64,000 nt of DNA, taken from positions 248,001 to 312,000 of the forward strand of contig NC_011685.1 of assembly GCF_000150955.2 (NCBI RefSeq), read 5' to 3'. Shown one piece after another: positions 10,495-20,641 of this stretch (within the stretch, counting starts at the first letter, position 1; the number at the start of each line of letters is the position of its first letter). The position numbers and the translations under genes are program-made. The notes under the pieces were generated by a model. The model was not told where the DNA came from. It made no database searches and saw nothing but the letters and a program-made list of their open reading frames with translations. Source of the stretch: Phaeodactylum tricornutum CCAP 1055/1 (taxonomy: Eukaryota > Bacillariophyta > Bacillariophyceae > Surirellales > Neidiaceae).

Positions 10495-11820
10495 ATGGCG
10501 AATTTTTCTATTGGTCGCAATCGAAAAAACACTTTAAAAGCAACGAGGATATCCAATGTACAATTAGTACAAATCAGTGTTTTCGTCGTTATGGGGGTCG
10601 GAGTGTTCGTAAACTTTTGGGTAGCGATACGGGTAAGCGATCGGCAGCCTTCAGTGAGCACAAGGGCAGAGTCTACGCAATCGGTAATGTCCATGACTTT
10701 CGCCGTGTCGGGATATGACGAATCTAGCTTGATACGTGATAGATCGTTCGGCGTTTCCGTATGGAACGACTCCACCACGCTACCAACTTGGATGAAGGAG
10801 TACTTTGATTGGCATCGAACTCAACGGCAGCTCCTCTTGAACGAAACCAACTACGGGCAGTTTACCTTTTTAGTCGTCCGATGCTTGAAACACGACTTGA
10901 AATGCGGAGGGACGGCAGATCGGCTCAAGCCTCTACCATTCTATGTGTTGCTCGCTTCCCGTATGCACCGCATTTTACTGTTCCATTGGGAACGACCCTT
11001 TTTGTTGCAAGAGTTTCTGGTACCACCTGTCGGTGGCGTAGATTGGCGGTTGCCAACCTCTTGGCGTCGTGACCAATTCTCCGATACCATCGAGATAAAG
11101 AACCTTAAGGACATAACCCCGTATCTTGCAAAGCCTCACTCGGGTCGATATCGTAAGCCGTTGCCCGCTATCGCATGCATTTTGTATCAGTCGCACGATC
11201 ACGGTGCTTTACAATACAACCAACTCGCCGTACAGCAAACGAAGGAAGCAACCTACGAGGAAGTTTTCCGGGATTGCTGGAATTCCTTTTTTGTCCCTTC
11301 TCCACCAGTACAAAGTCGAATCGACCAATTGCGCCAATCCCTCGGATTGGTCCCCAACGAGTACGTGGGAGCCCACGTGCGGTCACAGTATCATTCTTAC
11401 AACGGCAACAAGAAGTTAAAAGTTTTGGTACAAAACGCCGTTGCGTGTGCCTCTCGCCTTCGTACGGAGGTCCGGCAGAGCATTTACGTTACCGCCGATT
11501 CCGAGCGCGCACTCCAGGTGGTCGGAGAATCCTCTGTGGGAATGCGCAATCTACCGGTAGTCCGTCGGAAGGGCGATCGGCCGCCACTCCATTTGGATCG
11601 TGGTGTTGCGTACTTGGCCAAGAGTGCCACCAATTGGACACACCACGACGATCCACGAGCCTACTACGATATCTTTGTCGACTTATACCTGTTGGCAGGG
11701 AGTCGTTGTATTGCGTACAACGTTGGCAACTACGGCAAGTGGGCCATCCTCCTTTCGTCGAATCGGTCCTGCACGATAAATCACGGCAAGACAACGTGTC
11801 GTTGGAAAATATTATCGTAG
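10495..11820 (+). CDS. Type II membrane glycosyltransferase, fucosyltransferase-like
   Basis: 441 aa from the ATG at 10495 (GACCATGG), single exon. An N-terminal basic stretch is followed by one membrane anchor (about residues 19-43, VQISVFVVMGVGVFVNFWVA), the layout of Golgi glycosyltransferases. The C-terminal half has YVGAHVRSQYHSY (the HxR motif typical of GT-B fucosyltransferases), SIYVTADSERAL, a segment around AYYDIFVDLYLLAGSRC and a closing YNVGNYGKWAILLS, in the order seen in O-FucT/alpha-1,6-fucosyltransferase/NodZ-related enzymes that use GDP-fucose. The donor and acceptor are inferred from these motifs only. The gene ends tail-to-tail with FtsZ, 187 bp apart. Confidence 0.72.
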   Translation: MANFSIGRNRKNTLKATRISNVQLVQISVFVVMGVGVFVNFWVAIRVSDRQPSVSTRAESTQSVMSMTFAVSGYDESSLIRDRSFGVSVWNDSTTLPTWMKEYFDWHRTQRQLLLNETNYGQFTFLVVRCLKHDLKCGGTADRLKPLPFYVLLASRMHRILLFHWERPFLLQEFLVPPVGGVDWRLPTSWRRDQFSDTIEIKNLKDITPYLAKPHSGRYRKPLPAIACILYQSHDHGALQYNQLAVQQTKEATYEEVFRDCWNSFFVPSPPVQSRIDQLRQSLGLVPNEYVGAHVRSQYHSYNGNKKLKVLVQNAVACASRLRTEVRQSIYVTADSERALQVVGESSVGMRNLPVVRRKGDRPPLHLDRGVAYLAKSATNWTHHDDPRAYYDIFVDLYLLAGSRCIAYNVGNYGKWAILLSSNRSCTINHGKTTCRWKILS

Positions 11821-12007
11821 CTACCCGCATTTCGCTTTTGAAAGAATAGTAATAAGAGCCGTTGGTCTTTCATGGCTCAACGGCTAAGCTAGCCGTGCGT
11901 CCACTGTGGATGACGGCGTCCCATAGTGGATCTTATTCGTTGCGCACAAACACACATCCCAACCACCAAATGGTTGGTTCGCGTACCCCACGCATTCCCG
12001 TTCCTAT

Positions 12008-13464
12008 TTATTTGCTCAAGAAATCCGGCACGTCGGCTTTGGAGACCCCGGGCCCTCGTCCCTGATTGAACCCGGTTGCCAGCACCGTGATCGACACTTC
12101 ATCCTCAATATCGTCGTCTACCAAAGCCCCGAAGATAACGTTGGCGTCTTCGTGTACGTTGTCGTAAATGACGCGCGCGGCGCGGTTGACTTCTTGCAGC
12201 GACAGATTGCGGGGTCCGAGAATGTTAAAGACGACTCCGGTGGCGTCTTGGACGGGTTCGTCCAAGAGCGGACTGCTGATAGCCGCAATGGCGGCGTCCT
12301 CGGCACTGGTCTTGCCGACACCGGTTCCGATGCCCATCAAGGCACTCCCGGCGTCTTTCATCACCGACCGAACGTCCGCAAAGTCCACGTTGATTAGACC
12401 CGGTCGGACGATGATTTCCGAAATCCCCACTACACCTTGTCGTAGAATGTCGTCGGCCACACGAAAGGCCGCGGTGACGGGGGTATCGTCGGGTATAATT
12501 TCTAGCAGTTTGTTGTTGCTGACGATAATGACCGTGTCGACGTGCTGGCGCAGTCGATCGATGGCGTCGGTTGCCTGACGCATCCGCCGGCGTCCTTCAA
12601 AGGCGAATGGCTTGGTGACGATGGCGACCGTGAGAGCGCCACTTTCCTTGGCAATTTCGGAAACCACCGGCGCCGCGCCGGATCCGGTCCCTCCACCCAT
12701 TCCGCTGGTGACGAAACACAGGTCCGTGCCTTGGATCATGGCAGCAATGTCTTGGGCGGATTCTTCCGCAGCCATGCGACCGACGTCAGGGTCGCCACCG
12801 GCGCCCAGTCCGCGCGTGACGGCGGAACCAATGTTAAGCACGTTGGCTCCGAGTGCTTTGGAACGACCCAGGGCTTGTGCGTCCGTGTTGATGGCCCAGT
12901 ACTCGACACCGCCCACGGCAGTTTCCAGCATGCGGTCCACCTGTGGAGCCAGAAAGAGAGGTTGTTGTGCAATGGGGAAAGAGAGAAAAGGACGAATGAG
13001 TACGTTTGTGTATGTGTATCCGAATCGAGTCTCCGTTGGAGCAACACTCGAGACGTACAGCACAATATGCACACAAACACACACACTCGAACACACAAAG
13101 CACGTACCGCGTTACAGCCGCCGCCTCCGACCCCCAGCACTCGAATGACGCAGGGACTCAGTCCCCCGTCGGGCATGAGGGGTTGATTGGAGGACCGGAG
13201 TCCGGGCACGTCCTTGACGTTGCGAAAGCCGAGAAAGGTTCCGCGTCCGTTGGCCAACTGGTGGGGTTTACGGGAAGTGACGAGTGGTTGTTGTGGACGA
13301 CGAGGTGCGTCGCCGTGGTCGTCGGACGATGCCACGGCCAATGCGCCGGGTGTCGTCGATCGGCTGGGAGCGGAACGAACGACAAAGCCCGCAGTGGTGG
13401 TGATCGGCAGCAGTAAGCACGCCGAAGACGACAACAGTACCAACAGTCTACACGGAGACTTCAT
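12008..13464 (-). CDS. ftsZ: Plastid-targeted FtsZ division GTPase
   Basis: Two exons, 13464-13108 and 12940-12008, with a 167-nt intron (GTACGT...CACAG, phase 0), giving 429 aa. The join restores the N-terminal GTP-binding segment GVGGGGCNAV/DRMLE. The tubulin signature GGGTGSG is present in the second exon, followed by ALTVAIVTKPFAFEGRRRM and the conserved core ending FLSK. Residues 1-25 are a signal peptide ending before Phe (TTTAG/FVVRS), the diatom plastid-import pattern, so this FtsZ should form the stromal division ring of the secondary plastid. The protein stops soon after the core and no C-terminal ARC6/ZipA-binding tail is evident. The intron is rich in CA/TG runs. Confidence 0.96.
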
Positions 13465-14853
13465 CGTGCAAGCTATGCGGTGTAGTCGTGGGGGCGCAGA
13501 GAGTGCAGTGAGTGTACCGGAGGATCCAAGCGTCGTCGGGGAAGGGACGGATTGGAATCGGCTGTGTGCGTGCGGGCGAGCTCGCGTTCGGCACGTCCAA
13601 GGATTCGATCGATTGCTTCGGCAGAGACGACCTAGTTAGCTAGCGAACTTTACCTAACTACCTACTTCGAGAACGGTAGATCCAACCAACTGCAATCCGT
13701 TTTGGTTTTTGACTACCTCCAGCAGTGGTGGAGTACGGTAGGTACGTGTTTGCCGGTGTATGATTAACAAAGACGACGGTACGTTTATAGGTATATGTTT
13801 GTACGTTTGTATGTATATATGTAATCACTGCGTCTCATTCGTACCGCAGCATTCGGTAGTGTGATACTGTGTTCAAGTGCTCGTCCGTTCCAACGACGCA
13901 CAAACACACAAACCAAAACGACGGAGGGGGACAAAAAACAGACACACGAGCCACCGATGATACGACCGTCGTCTAGCTATAGCAGGGACGGTGTGGACGT
14001 GGGGAACAGGACGGACACTGGTCCCGACACACGCACCTCTTTACGGACAAAGCATGGTTGGTGCACGCACGAACTGTCCAAGACAAAGTGTCACTTGGAG
14101 TTTCCAGTTGTCCTCCGATGCGCGCCGCGCCACTCTCGCGCGCGCTAGCTTTGGGAGTCGCGTGTGACACCATCGGTGTCTGTGATTCCACGCGTCCCGT
14201 CCATCCCGACAGGGTCTTCTCTATCGATGTCCGGTGCGCGATCCGAACGAATAACGCCACCCCATCGTTGGACAGACGCAGGCTAGGATTCCTAAAAACC
14301 TACTCTTGCCTTTAGGTTAGGGTTTCCATGGTCACGTTCGTCGTTACGGGTACGTTCCCCGTCCTTATCGCCGACACTTGCCGAAACAGACCACACAACT
14401 ACTGCAGCAATTCTCGAGAAAGCTAGTAGAGCAACCCAACATGCCCCGCATCCCCCGCCAATCTGTCGTACGGTAGACCATCTCTGCTTTGTTCCAATCC
14501 GTACCAGGTGTTGCGGTCCGGAAGACCGAATCCATCCCTTTGCCTTCTTCTGGTGCCTCGTGGATTGCTTGCTCGTTCCCTCACGAGCCCGCGGTTCCTC
14601 GTTGCCCACCCGACAAACCTTCCGCTCCGTTCCGACATCGCAACGTTCGCTCGACGCATCGGTGATTCTCACCAAGTAACAGTCACGAGACCAAAACTAG
14701 CGCATTCGTACGGCTTGGTCTGCTGGAGTGTATATTTCCACACATATATATACGCACACACAAAAATATATATACAGCGGTAGAGTTTATACCTGTTATC
14801 TGTGTTTGGAGAACACTCTCTCAACCAACCCCACAACACCCTCCACACATCAC
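13465..14853. other. Long divergent intergenic region
   Basis: About 1.39 kb between FtsZ (minus) and the plastid TPR gene (plus), so it contains both promoters and 5' leaders. It holds short TA/TG/CA-rich runs (around 13780-13825 and 14738-14775). A 127-codon open frame on the minus strand (14292-14675) has no family features and is not called. Confidence 0.5.
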
Positions 14854-15655
14854 ATGTGGGGAAACACGGCTACCCTTCACCGCCCGGGTGTACCGGTAAT
14901 GGTGGTGGTTGCACTGCTGCTGCTCGCCACGTTCCCGTCCACCAAGGCTTTTACAAGCCCCCGAATTGCGAGATGTTGGACTTGTACGCATTGGGTACCC
15001 GTACCTTTACCGTTGCGGTCCACCAATAACGACGACGACAACAACAACAATCCAGAGTCGTCCTCCGCGCCACCTCCGCGCCCCCGAACCTTTCGGGAAG
15101 CTGAAGTGCTGGGGTTGCAGTGGATGCAGGAAGGGAACTACGGTGATGCACTCGATGGTACGTACCAACAAAAGGATCGTCCGTTCCCATTCTTCCAAAC
15201 CCGATCGGATACTATCACGAATGTTGACGAGTGTTTGCGGCACAGGCTCGGAACTCACTCCCGTCTCTTTTGTATTGTGACCATGTGTAGCCTTTCAAAA
15301 CGGTTTGAAACTTCCGGGGAGTAAGAACGACGTGGTCCGCACCAAAATGCTCTCCGGTCCGAGTCCAGTAGGCGGCAGTATGGGAGGCTACGAAAGCAAA
15401 CGATCCAATTCGTTGGACGAATTTGAACTGCAGGCGGCACACTACAACATGGCCTGTGCGCACGCCCAGCTGGGCAACGTGAATGACGCCATTGCCAATT
15501 TGCAAACCGCGTTCGAGAACGGTTTCGATAATTACGCCACGGTACGTAGTGATCCCGATCTGGAACCCATCCAAAAAGAAAAAGACTTTGAAACGCTCAT
15601 GGCCAAATTCGAACCCAAGAAAGGATTCAATCCGTTTGGGTTTTTGGGCAAGTAA
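14854..15655 (+). CDS. Plastid-targeted TPR-like protein
   Basis: Two exons, 14854-15157 and 15291-15655 (133-nt intron, GTACGT...TGTAG, phase 1), giving 222 aa. The N-terminus MWGNTATLHRPGVPVMVVV... has a strong hydrophobic signal peptide ending TKA/FTSPR, the diatom plastid motif. After a low-complexity Asp/Asn/Pro linker there are helix-turn-helix units: EAEVLGLQWMQEGNYGDALD/AFQNGLKLPGS, ELQAAHYNMACAHAQLGNVNDAIANLQTAF, ending DPDLEPIQKEKDFETLMAKF. These are TPR-type repeats, and the join rebuilds the first. It probably serves as a scaffold or assembly factor in the plastid; the partner is unknown. Ends with FGFLGK. Confidence 0.85.
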
Positions 15656-15817
15656 AACAGGACGGAAGGAAGACTATAGGGTATAAAGAGATAGGAACAT
15701 AGCTAAAATATAAGATCCGGAAAGCGCCAAGTTTTTTGCCTGCATTCTGTTCCGTCCGTGAAGCATCCCGGGTGTTACCACCGTCGCGCTGCACATTCCA
15801 CTAGATACACGTTACGG

Positions 15818-16632
15818 TCAAAGCTCCGTTTTTTGCTGCAAATACGCGAGCATGGTGTCGGCGTCACTGACTTCGAACGGATCGGGTCCAGAATTTTGCA
15901 AAAGCGGTTGTTCCACAAAGAGTTTCTCAATGACACCGTCGTTGACGACCATACTGTAACGCCAGGAGCGTTCGCCAAAGCCTCGTTCCACGTCCCACAG
16001 TGTGGACATGCCCATGCCTCGGGTAAAGGCCGCGGCACCGTCAGGAATCAATTTGACCTTGGTAAAACCCAAGCCACCAACGGTTTTGTCTTCCGTCAAA
16101 CCCTGGTGCAAACCCCACTGGCGCATGACGAAGGCGTCATTGACCGACAAACCTAATTTTGTGATCCCACAGTGCCAACGAAAGGCCCAAAATGGCAAGA
16201 GACAAGGTGAGACTACCATCGCGTCGAGTTTGTGCACACACACACACAAAGAGAGAACGACTTACAGTACACATCGTCTACTCCTTGTTGACGAATTTTG
16301 TCGTAAGCTGCCTCGTATCCGGGCAAATGCGTGGACGAGCAGGTGGGGGTAAAGGCTCCCGGAATCGCAAAGACCACTACCCGCTTGCCTTTGAAGTAGT
16401 CATCCGTCGTACGCAACTTCCAGTCGAACGGGTTCGGATCGTTCGATTCCACGCGACTCCGCGTGAGAAAGGTGACCTCCGGAACCCTGTCTCCTTCGGA
16501 TAAGGGCGTCGTCCAGTCGGACGGAAATTCCACGCGGGACGTCGCCGCCGACGCCAAGATTGGCGTGGACGCAACGAGCAGTGCGACACCAGCGACCAAC
16601 GTGAGGATATTCACGCGCTTATAGGACCACAT
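15818..16632 (-). CDS. Type II (Prx5-like) peroxiredoxin with signal peptide
   Basis: Two exons, 16632-16266 and 16152-15818, with a 113-nt intron (GTAAGT...ATTAG, phase 1), giving 233 aa. The intron splits the codon of the second cysteine (VYC/LSVNDAFVM), which in plant type II peroxiredoxins is the resolving Cys. The peroxidatic Cys is in IPGAFTPTCSSTHLPGY. Later motifs KVKLIPDGAAAFTRGMG, RSWRYSMVVNDGVIEKL and FEVSDADTML are all as in the family, which reduces H2O2 and alkyl hydroperoxides using thioredoxin or glutaredoxin. The ATG at 16632 gives a signal peptide (LTLVAGVALLVASTPILASA) without a clear following Phe, so secretory or endomembrane placement is as likely as plastid. Confidence 0.93.
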
Positions 16633-17106
16633 TGTGATGGTTACTGTCAATATGTCGAGTCGAGGAGCGCTCGTTCGTGTTGCGAAGAGACTATGAAAAA
16701 GGTGCTTTGGCTGGTGTGTAATTACCCAAAGTCCAGCCACCGTGAGAGCGGTGCCCAATTCCGCAGAAAGCCAATAGAACCCGTGCTCGTCGCAACGAGA
16801 ATCTTTCGTCTCTCCGCCCACACACGGTCGTCTTTGCCCATGGACCTTTCCAAACAGCACGTCCGTCGTCGGCAGAAGCTTTCACTTCCAGCTGGAAGCC
16901 ATCAATGAAATATTGTATGACGCAAGATACACGACTCAATCTTTTGTCATTACCGGGATTCAGTAGTGCTCATTCGGAAACGGACGAAGCTGTTGATGTA
17001 GTTCTTGTTGTCCGTGATACCGGATTGGACAGTCCACAAGAGTTGATAGTGGGGAACGACGCTCTCACAAAGGTGTACCTTATTCACAGTCATTCACTAC
17101 CCTTCC
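16633..17106. other. Divergent promoter region
   Basis: About 470 bases between the peroxiredoxin (minus) and aminoacylase (plus) genes; no gene seen. Confidence 0.5.
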
Positions 17107-18608
17107 ATGTCTCCTCACGAAGCGGCGTTTTCCGGTTCTGCTGTTCCGGCGCAAACTTTGGCGTCGCATTCCTGGTCGGCCAGCGAACAAAAGTCGGCCA
17201 CGGATCGCTTTGTCGAATTCGTACGCTTCGAGACGGTTTCGACGCTGGCTCCGGACACGGGTGCCTACCGGTCTTGCGCAGCCTGGCTTGTCGACTTGTG
17301 TCGCAACGTGGGTCGGGAGGATGGCGGTACGGCGGTATTGGACGAGGTCTTTTTATTGCCCGAAGCACCCGCACACTCTCCGGTCGTCGTGGCAATCTGG
17401 AAGGGTCGTGACGAAGGCTTGCCCGTACTCGTCTTGAATAGTCACTACGATGTGGTGCCGGCCGATACGTCTGCGTGGACCGTGCCACCCTTTGCAGGGT
17501 TACAGCGGGACGGCAACATATACGGACGAGGCACACAGGATATGAAGTGTGTTTGTATTCAGTACGTGGAAGCCATACGACGCATTCATCGGCTGGATCC
17601 AACCTGGCAGCCTGAACGGAGTATCTACTTAACCTTTGTACCGGATGAAGGTAAGCAGCCAACCACTTTTCTGGCGTCGGAGAAAAGTATTGGGATGCTA
17701 CCTTTCCATTGACTGTGAGTGCTCACGGTTTGTTGTTTGCATCGTTCACGTTTGCAGAGGTGGGAGGCTTTGGAATGGCCGCATTTTTGGAATCCGAAAC
17801 CTACCGCAGCCTTCCCGGTATCGCATTGGCATTGGACGAAGGCTTGGCCTCCACGACCGACACGTATTCCGTATTTTACGGGGAACGCTTGCCTTGGTGG
17901 GTTGATGTGACGGCACACGGTCCGACCGGCCACGGTTCCCGCTTTATCGAAAATACCGCAGTCGAACAGCTGGTGGAACTCGCCAACAAGGCCTTGGCCT
18001 TTCGAGATGGCCAGCGAGCGCAACTGGGATTGGACGAGCACGTCAATTGCGCACACGCAGTCGCGGCGAAAACGTTGGGCGACGTGACCTCCCTCAATAT
18101 TACCACTCTTCAGGCGGGTGTCAGGGTCGGGGAGACGTTTGCCTACAACTGTGTCCCACCCAAAGCGCAATGCAGTTTGGATATTCGCATTTCGCCGCAC
18201 GTGGAACCCTCAGAGATTGGAGAAATGCTGGATCAATGGTGCCGGGAGTGCAGTAAGGACGAAAAGAACAAGGTTGAATGGTCCTTTCTTGGCAACGGCA
18301 ACGATATGAAGAAGCATTCCGTAACCTCGACCGACCCAAATCAGAACCCCTGGTATGCTGTCTTTTCGAAAGCCATGGCGGACATGAATCTCAAGTTTGA
18401 ACCGCAAGTATTTCCTGCGGCCACCGATTCACGCTTTCTGAGAGCACTGGGTATTCGAGCTTTGGGGTTTTCACCCATGAAACAAACCGAAATCATGCTC
18501 CACGAAAATGACGAGTACATTCCCGAGTCAATCTTTTTGGAAGGAATTGACGTTTACGTGGGTTTGATTCGAAGTCTAGGCGGAATAGGCAAAGATGTTG
18601 ATGCATAA
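17107..18608 (+). CDS. ACY1: Aminoacylase-1-like M20 metallopeptidase
   Basis: Two exons, 17107-17650 and 17758-18608 (107-nt intron GTAAGC...TTGCAG, phase 1), giving 464 aa. The join restores the metal-binding segment FVPDEEVGGFGM. Other zinc ligands and active-site residues are visible: NSHYDVVPAD (His), YGRGTQDMK (Asp), the Glu pair in DEEVGG, the dimerisation-domain motif GHGSRF and the C-terminal MLHENDEYI (His). Aminoacylase-1 hydrolyses N-acyl-L-amino acids in the cytosol. No signal peptide is evident. Length is somewhat above the roughly 400 aa usual for ACY1. Substrate class is inferred from the best-matching family. Confidence 0.92.
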
Positions 18609-18697
18609 ATTATAGACTCGTTTTTACCGTGTGTGTAAAATGGAATTGCGTTCACAGACCCAATGGTTGTTGCCAGCGAACTGCTTCTTTATAAACC

Positions 18698-20269
18698 TCA
18701 GCCATCCTTCGACTGAAACATTTTGGCATACGCCACTCTTGTGGTGGTGGCGTAGGCCCCTCCTGTGGCATTGACCATGTTACTGCGTTGATTGACATGC
18801 TCCAAACGTCGGTGCGCCATACGATGCATACCGGACTGTCGAAAGGTGGATGAGCTGTGAACCGAAGCTTTCGCATCAAATAGATCATCAACCAACAATG
18901 ATATGGACTGCATATCCCGGACTGTCGGAGATGCTTGACGACACTTTGCAATGATATTCTCAATTCGGTTCTGGGCTTCCTGGAAGTTTCCTTGATTGGC
19001 CAAATCTTCGGCTGACTTCATTTCGCGAATTGCCAGCACACGAAGCAACTGACCTTCAATGTAGTGGTTCTGCGCCGAGTATTCAGCACCCACCGGGCGA
19101 CGTACATAGCCAATGAACGCATCTGTATTGGCCGGCATCTTTTTGAGCGTATCGGTGTAAGCAAGAGTGACTTCCACGTGGGCCACCGGCAAAGTTGACG
19201 TAAATGCTGGCTTGGTCAGCTCCATCTTGAATATCACATCGCGGGACTCTTCCGCGTAGAAGTCTCCAAGAGATACAGTGTAGATGTCATTTTCTCTTTT
19301 AATAGCCTGGTCGTGATAGACCTCAACAATCCTTGCTCCTCGTGCTTCGGCTTCGGATGGAAGTCGGATAGTCAAAACAGCATTTTGGGCCACAATCGAC
19401 ATGATGCCACCGAGAGCGTTGCCGAAAGCACTTCCAACATTGCTATCATCTTCGATAAAATAGTAGGCGCCTCCTTGTGTGGTGTCAGCTAAACTCTCTA
19501 GAAGTGCAGCATTATGGTCCCTTCCATATCCAAACGTGTGAAGTGTGATCGGTGCCCTACAAACACTTTCAATCTCAGCAACAGGAAGTCGAGTGATCTG
19601 GTGCTGCGACGTAGCGAGGTCGTCCAAACACTCTGCTATCATAACTTCGCTGTTGAGAACGTTTGAAGGGTTGTCAGATGGTAGGAGACAGTTTCGAGTG
19701 AGACTGACTAGCCCGTCAAGATCACTAATGCCTTCGTTCGCGAGACCATCAGTCAGAAAGAAGAGACTCCGAACAGGGTTTGATTTCTCGATAATCTTCA
19801 ATTCTTGAACCGCGAGACCAAGTGCCGCTGACATGTTGGTACATCCGCGTGTCGTCAGGCTCTGGATCTTCTGCAATGCGGACGCCTTGTTCTGCTTACT
19901 CATGGCTTGAGCAGGAAATTCAACCCGTGCATCCGAGCCGAATGAGATTAGCCCGAAGCGATCTTGAGTTTGCAACACTCTGAGCAGCATTGTCAGTGTC
20001 TTCTTGCAAAGCTTCAGCTTGTTGCCGGTCATCGACCCTGATACATCCAACACAACAATCAGGTCAATGGGTGTTCTACAATCTTCGTCCTCTTTGGGCA
20101 TCGTTCTGGCATGGATAGACGCGCAGAAATGATTCGTCGACACTTCCGAATCAATTCCTATGATGTCGCGCTCTGCAAGAATTGAAAGGTCGAGCGCAGC
20201 GTCTTGATGGGGGTTAAAGGAGTCGCCGTCCAACCCTTGAATACTTGCGATGGTCTCGTATTCTGTCAT
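18698..20269 (-). CDS. von Willebrand factor A domain protein
   Basis: 523 aa, one exon, ATG at 20269. A full MIDAS is visible: DVSGSM (residues about 74-79), the Thr in TRGCTNMSAALGLA and the Asp in FFLTDGLANEG, so the domain can bind a divalent metal. It is followed by a beta-rich region (LTIRLPSEAEARGARIVEVY ... DVIFKMELTKP) and a helical C-terminus (LLRVLAIREMKSAEDLANQG) like the 'VWA-interacting' extension of plant and protist VWA proteins. There is no signal peptide, transmembrane segment or RING finger, so it is probably cytosolic. Partner unknown. Lies 89 bp from the aminoacylase stop, tail-to-tail. Confidence 0.85.
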   Translation of the reverse strand: MTEYETIASIQGLDGDSFNPHQDAALDLSILAERDIIGIDSEVSTNHFCASIHARTMPKEDEDCRTPIDLIVVLDVSGSMTGNKLKLCKKTLTMLLRVLQTQDRFGLISFGSDARVEFPAQAMSKQNKASALQKIQSLTTRGCTNMSAALGLAVQELKIIEKSNPVRSLFFLTDGLANEGISDLDGLVSLTRNCLLPSDNPSNVLNSEVMIAECLDDLATSQHQITRLPVAEIESVCRAPITLHTFGYGRDHNAALLESLADTTQGGAYYFIEDDSNVGSAFGNALGGIMSIVAQNAVLTIRLPSEAEARGARIVEVYHDQAIKRENDIYTVSLGDFYAEESRDVIFKMELTKPAFTSTLPVAHVEVTLAYTDTLKKMPANTDAFIGYVRRPVGAEYSAQNHYIEGQLLRVLAIREMKSAEDLANQGNFQEAQNRIENIIAKCRQASPTVRDMQSISLLVDDLFDAKASVHSSSTFRQSGMHRMAHRRLEHVNQRSNMVNATGGAYATTTRVAYAKMFQSKDG

Positions 20270-20641
20270 AACGAAAGAGGGTATTAAAATATTACAGAAA
20301 TTTAAAAATCGGAGATGGATTGGTTTTTATGGAAGCACAGATGGCCGTATAAAGGTGAGCAGGCAATAGTGGTTTTTTTTAACAAGACAAAACTCATTGT
20401 CAAACGTGCGCGATTGGATTGAATCGTGCGCAGAGCGCACGCTTGAAAAACGACGAAAGCCAGATTTTGCTTTCGGCTGTCGACCGCGCAAAAAGCTGGA
20501 ATTACTAGAGCTCTTGTCGGCTAACGAAGTTTGTAAATGTGAAGAGTACTACATTTTATAGCAGATTTAAGAAGCTATGCTGTAAAGCAAGTGACGCTGT
20601 GCTTAACGGTGTTACCGATTGAACTCGCTTGTCGGGTAAAG
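20270..20641. other. Intergenic spacer
   Basis: 372 bases between two minus-strand genes, containing the promoter of the VWA gene and the 3' end of the cyclase-PDE gene. Nothing else seen. Confidence 0.5.

Noticed and set aside
12542-13186. Long plus-strand frames antisense to FtsZ
   Set aside because: They run through FtsZ exons and the intron with no family features; FtsZ is certain.
14292-14675. 127-codon minus-strand frame in the FtsZ-TPR spacer
   Set aside because: Arg/Gly-rich with no recognisable motif and no supporting context.
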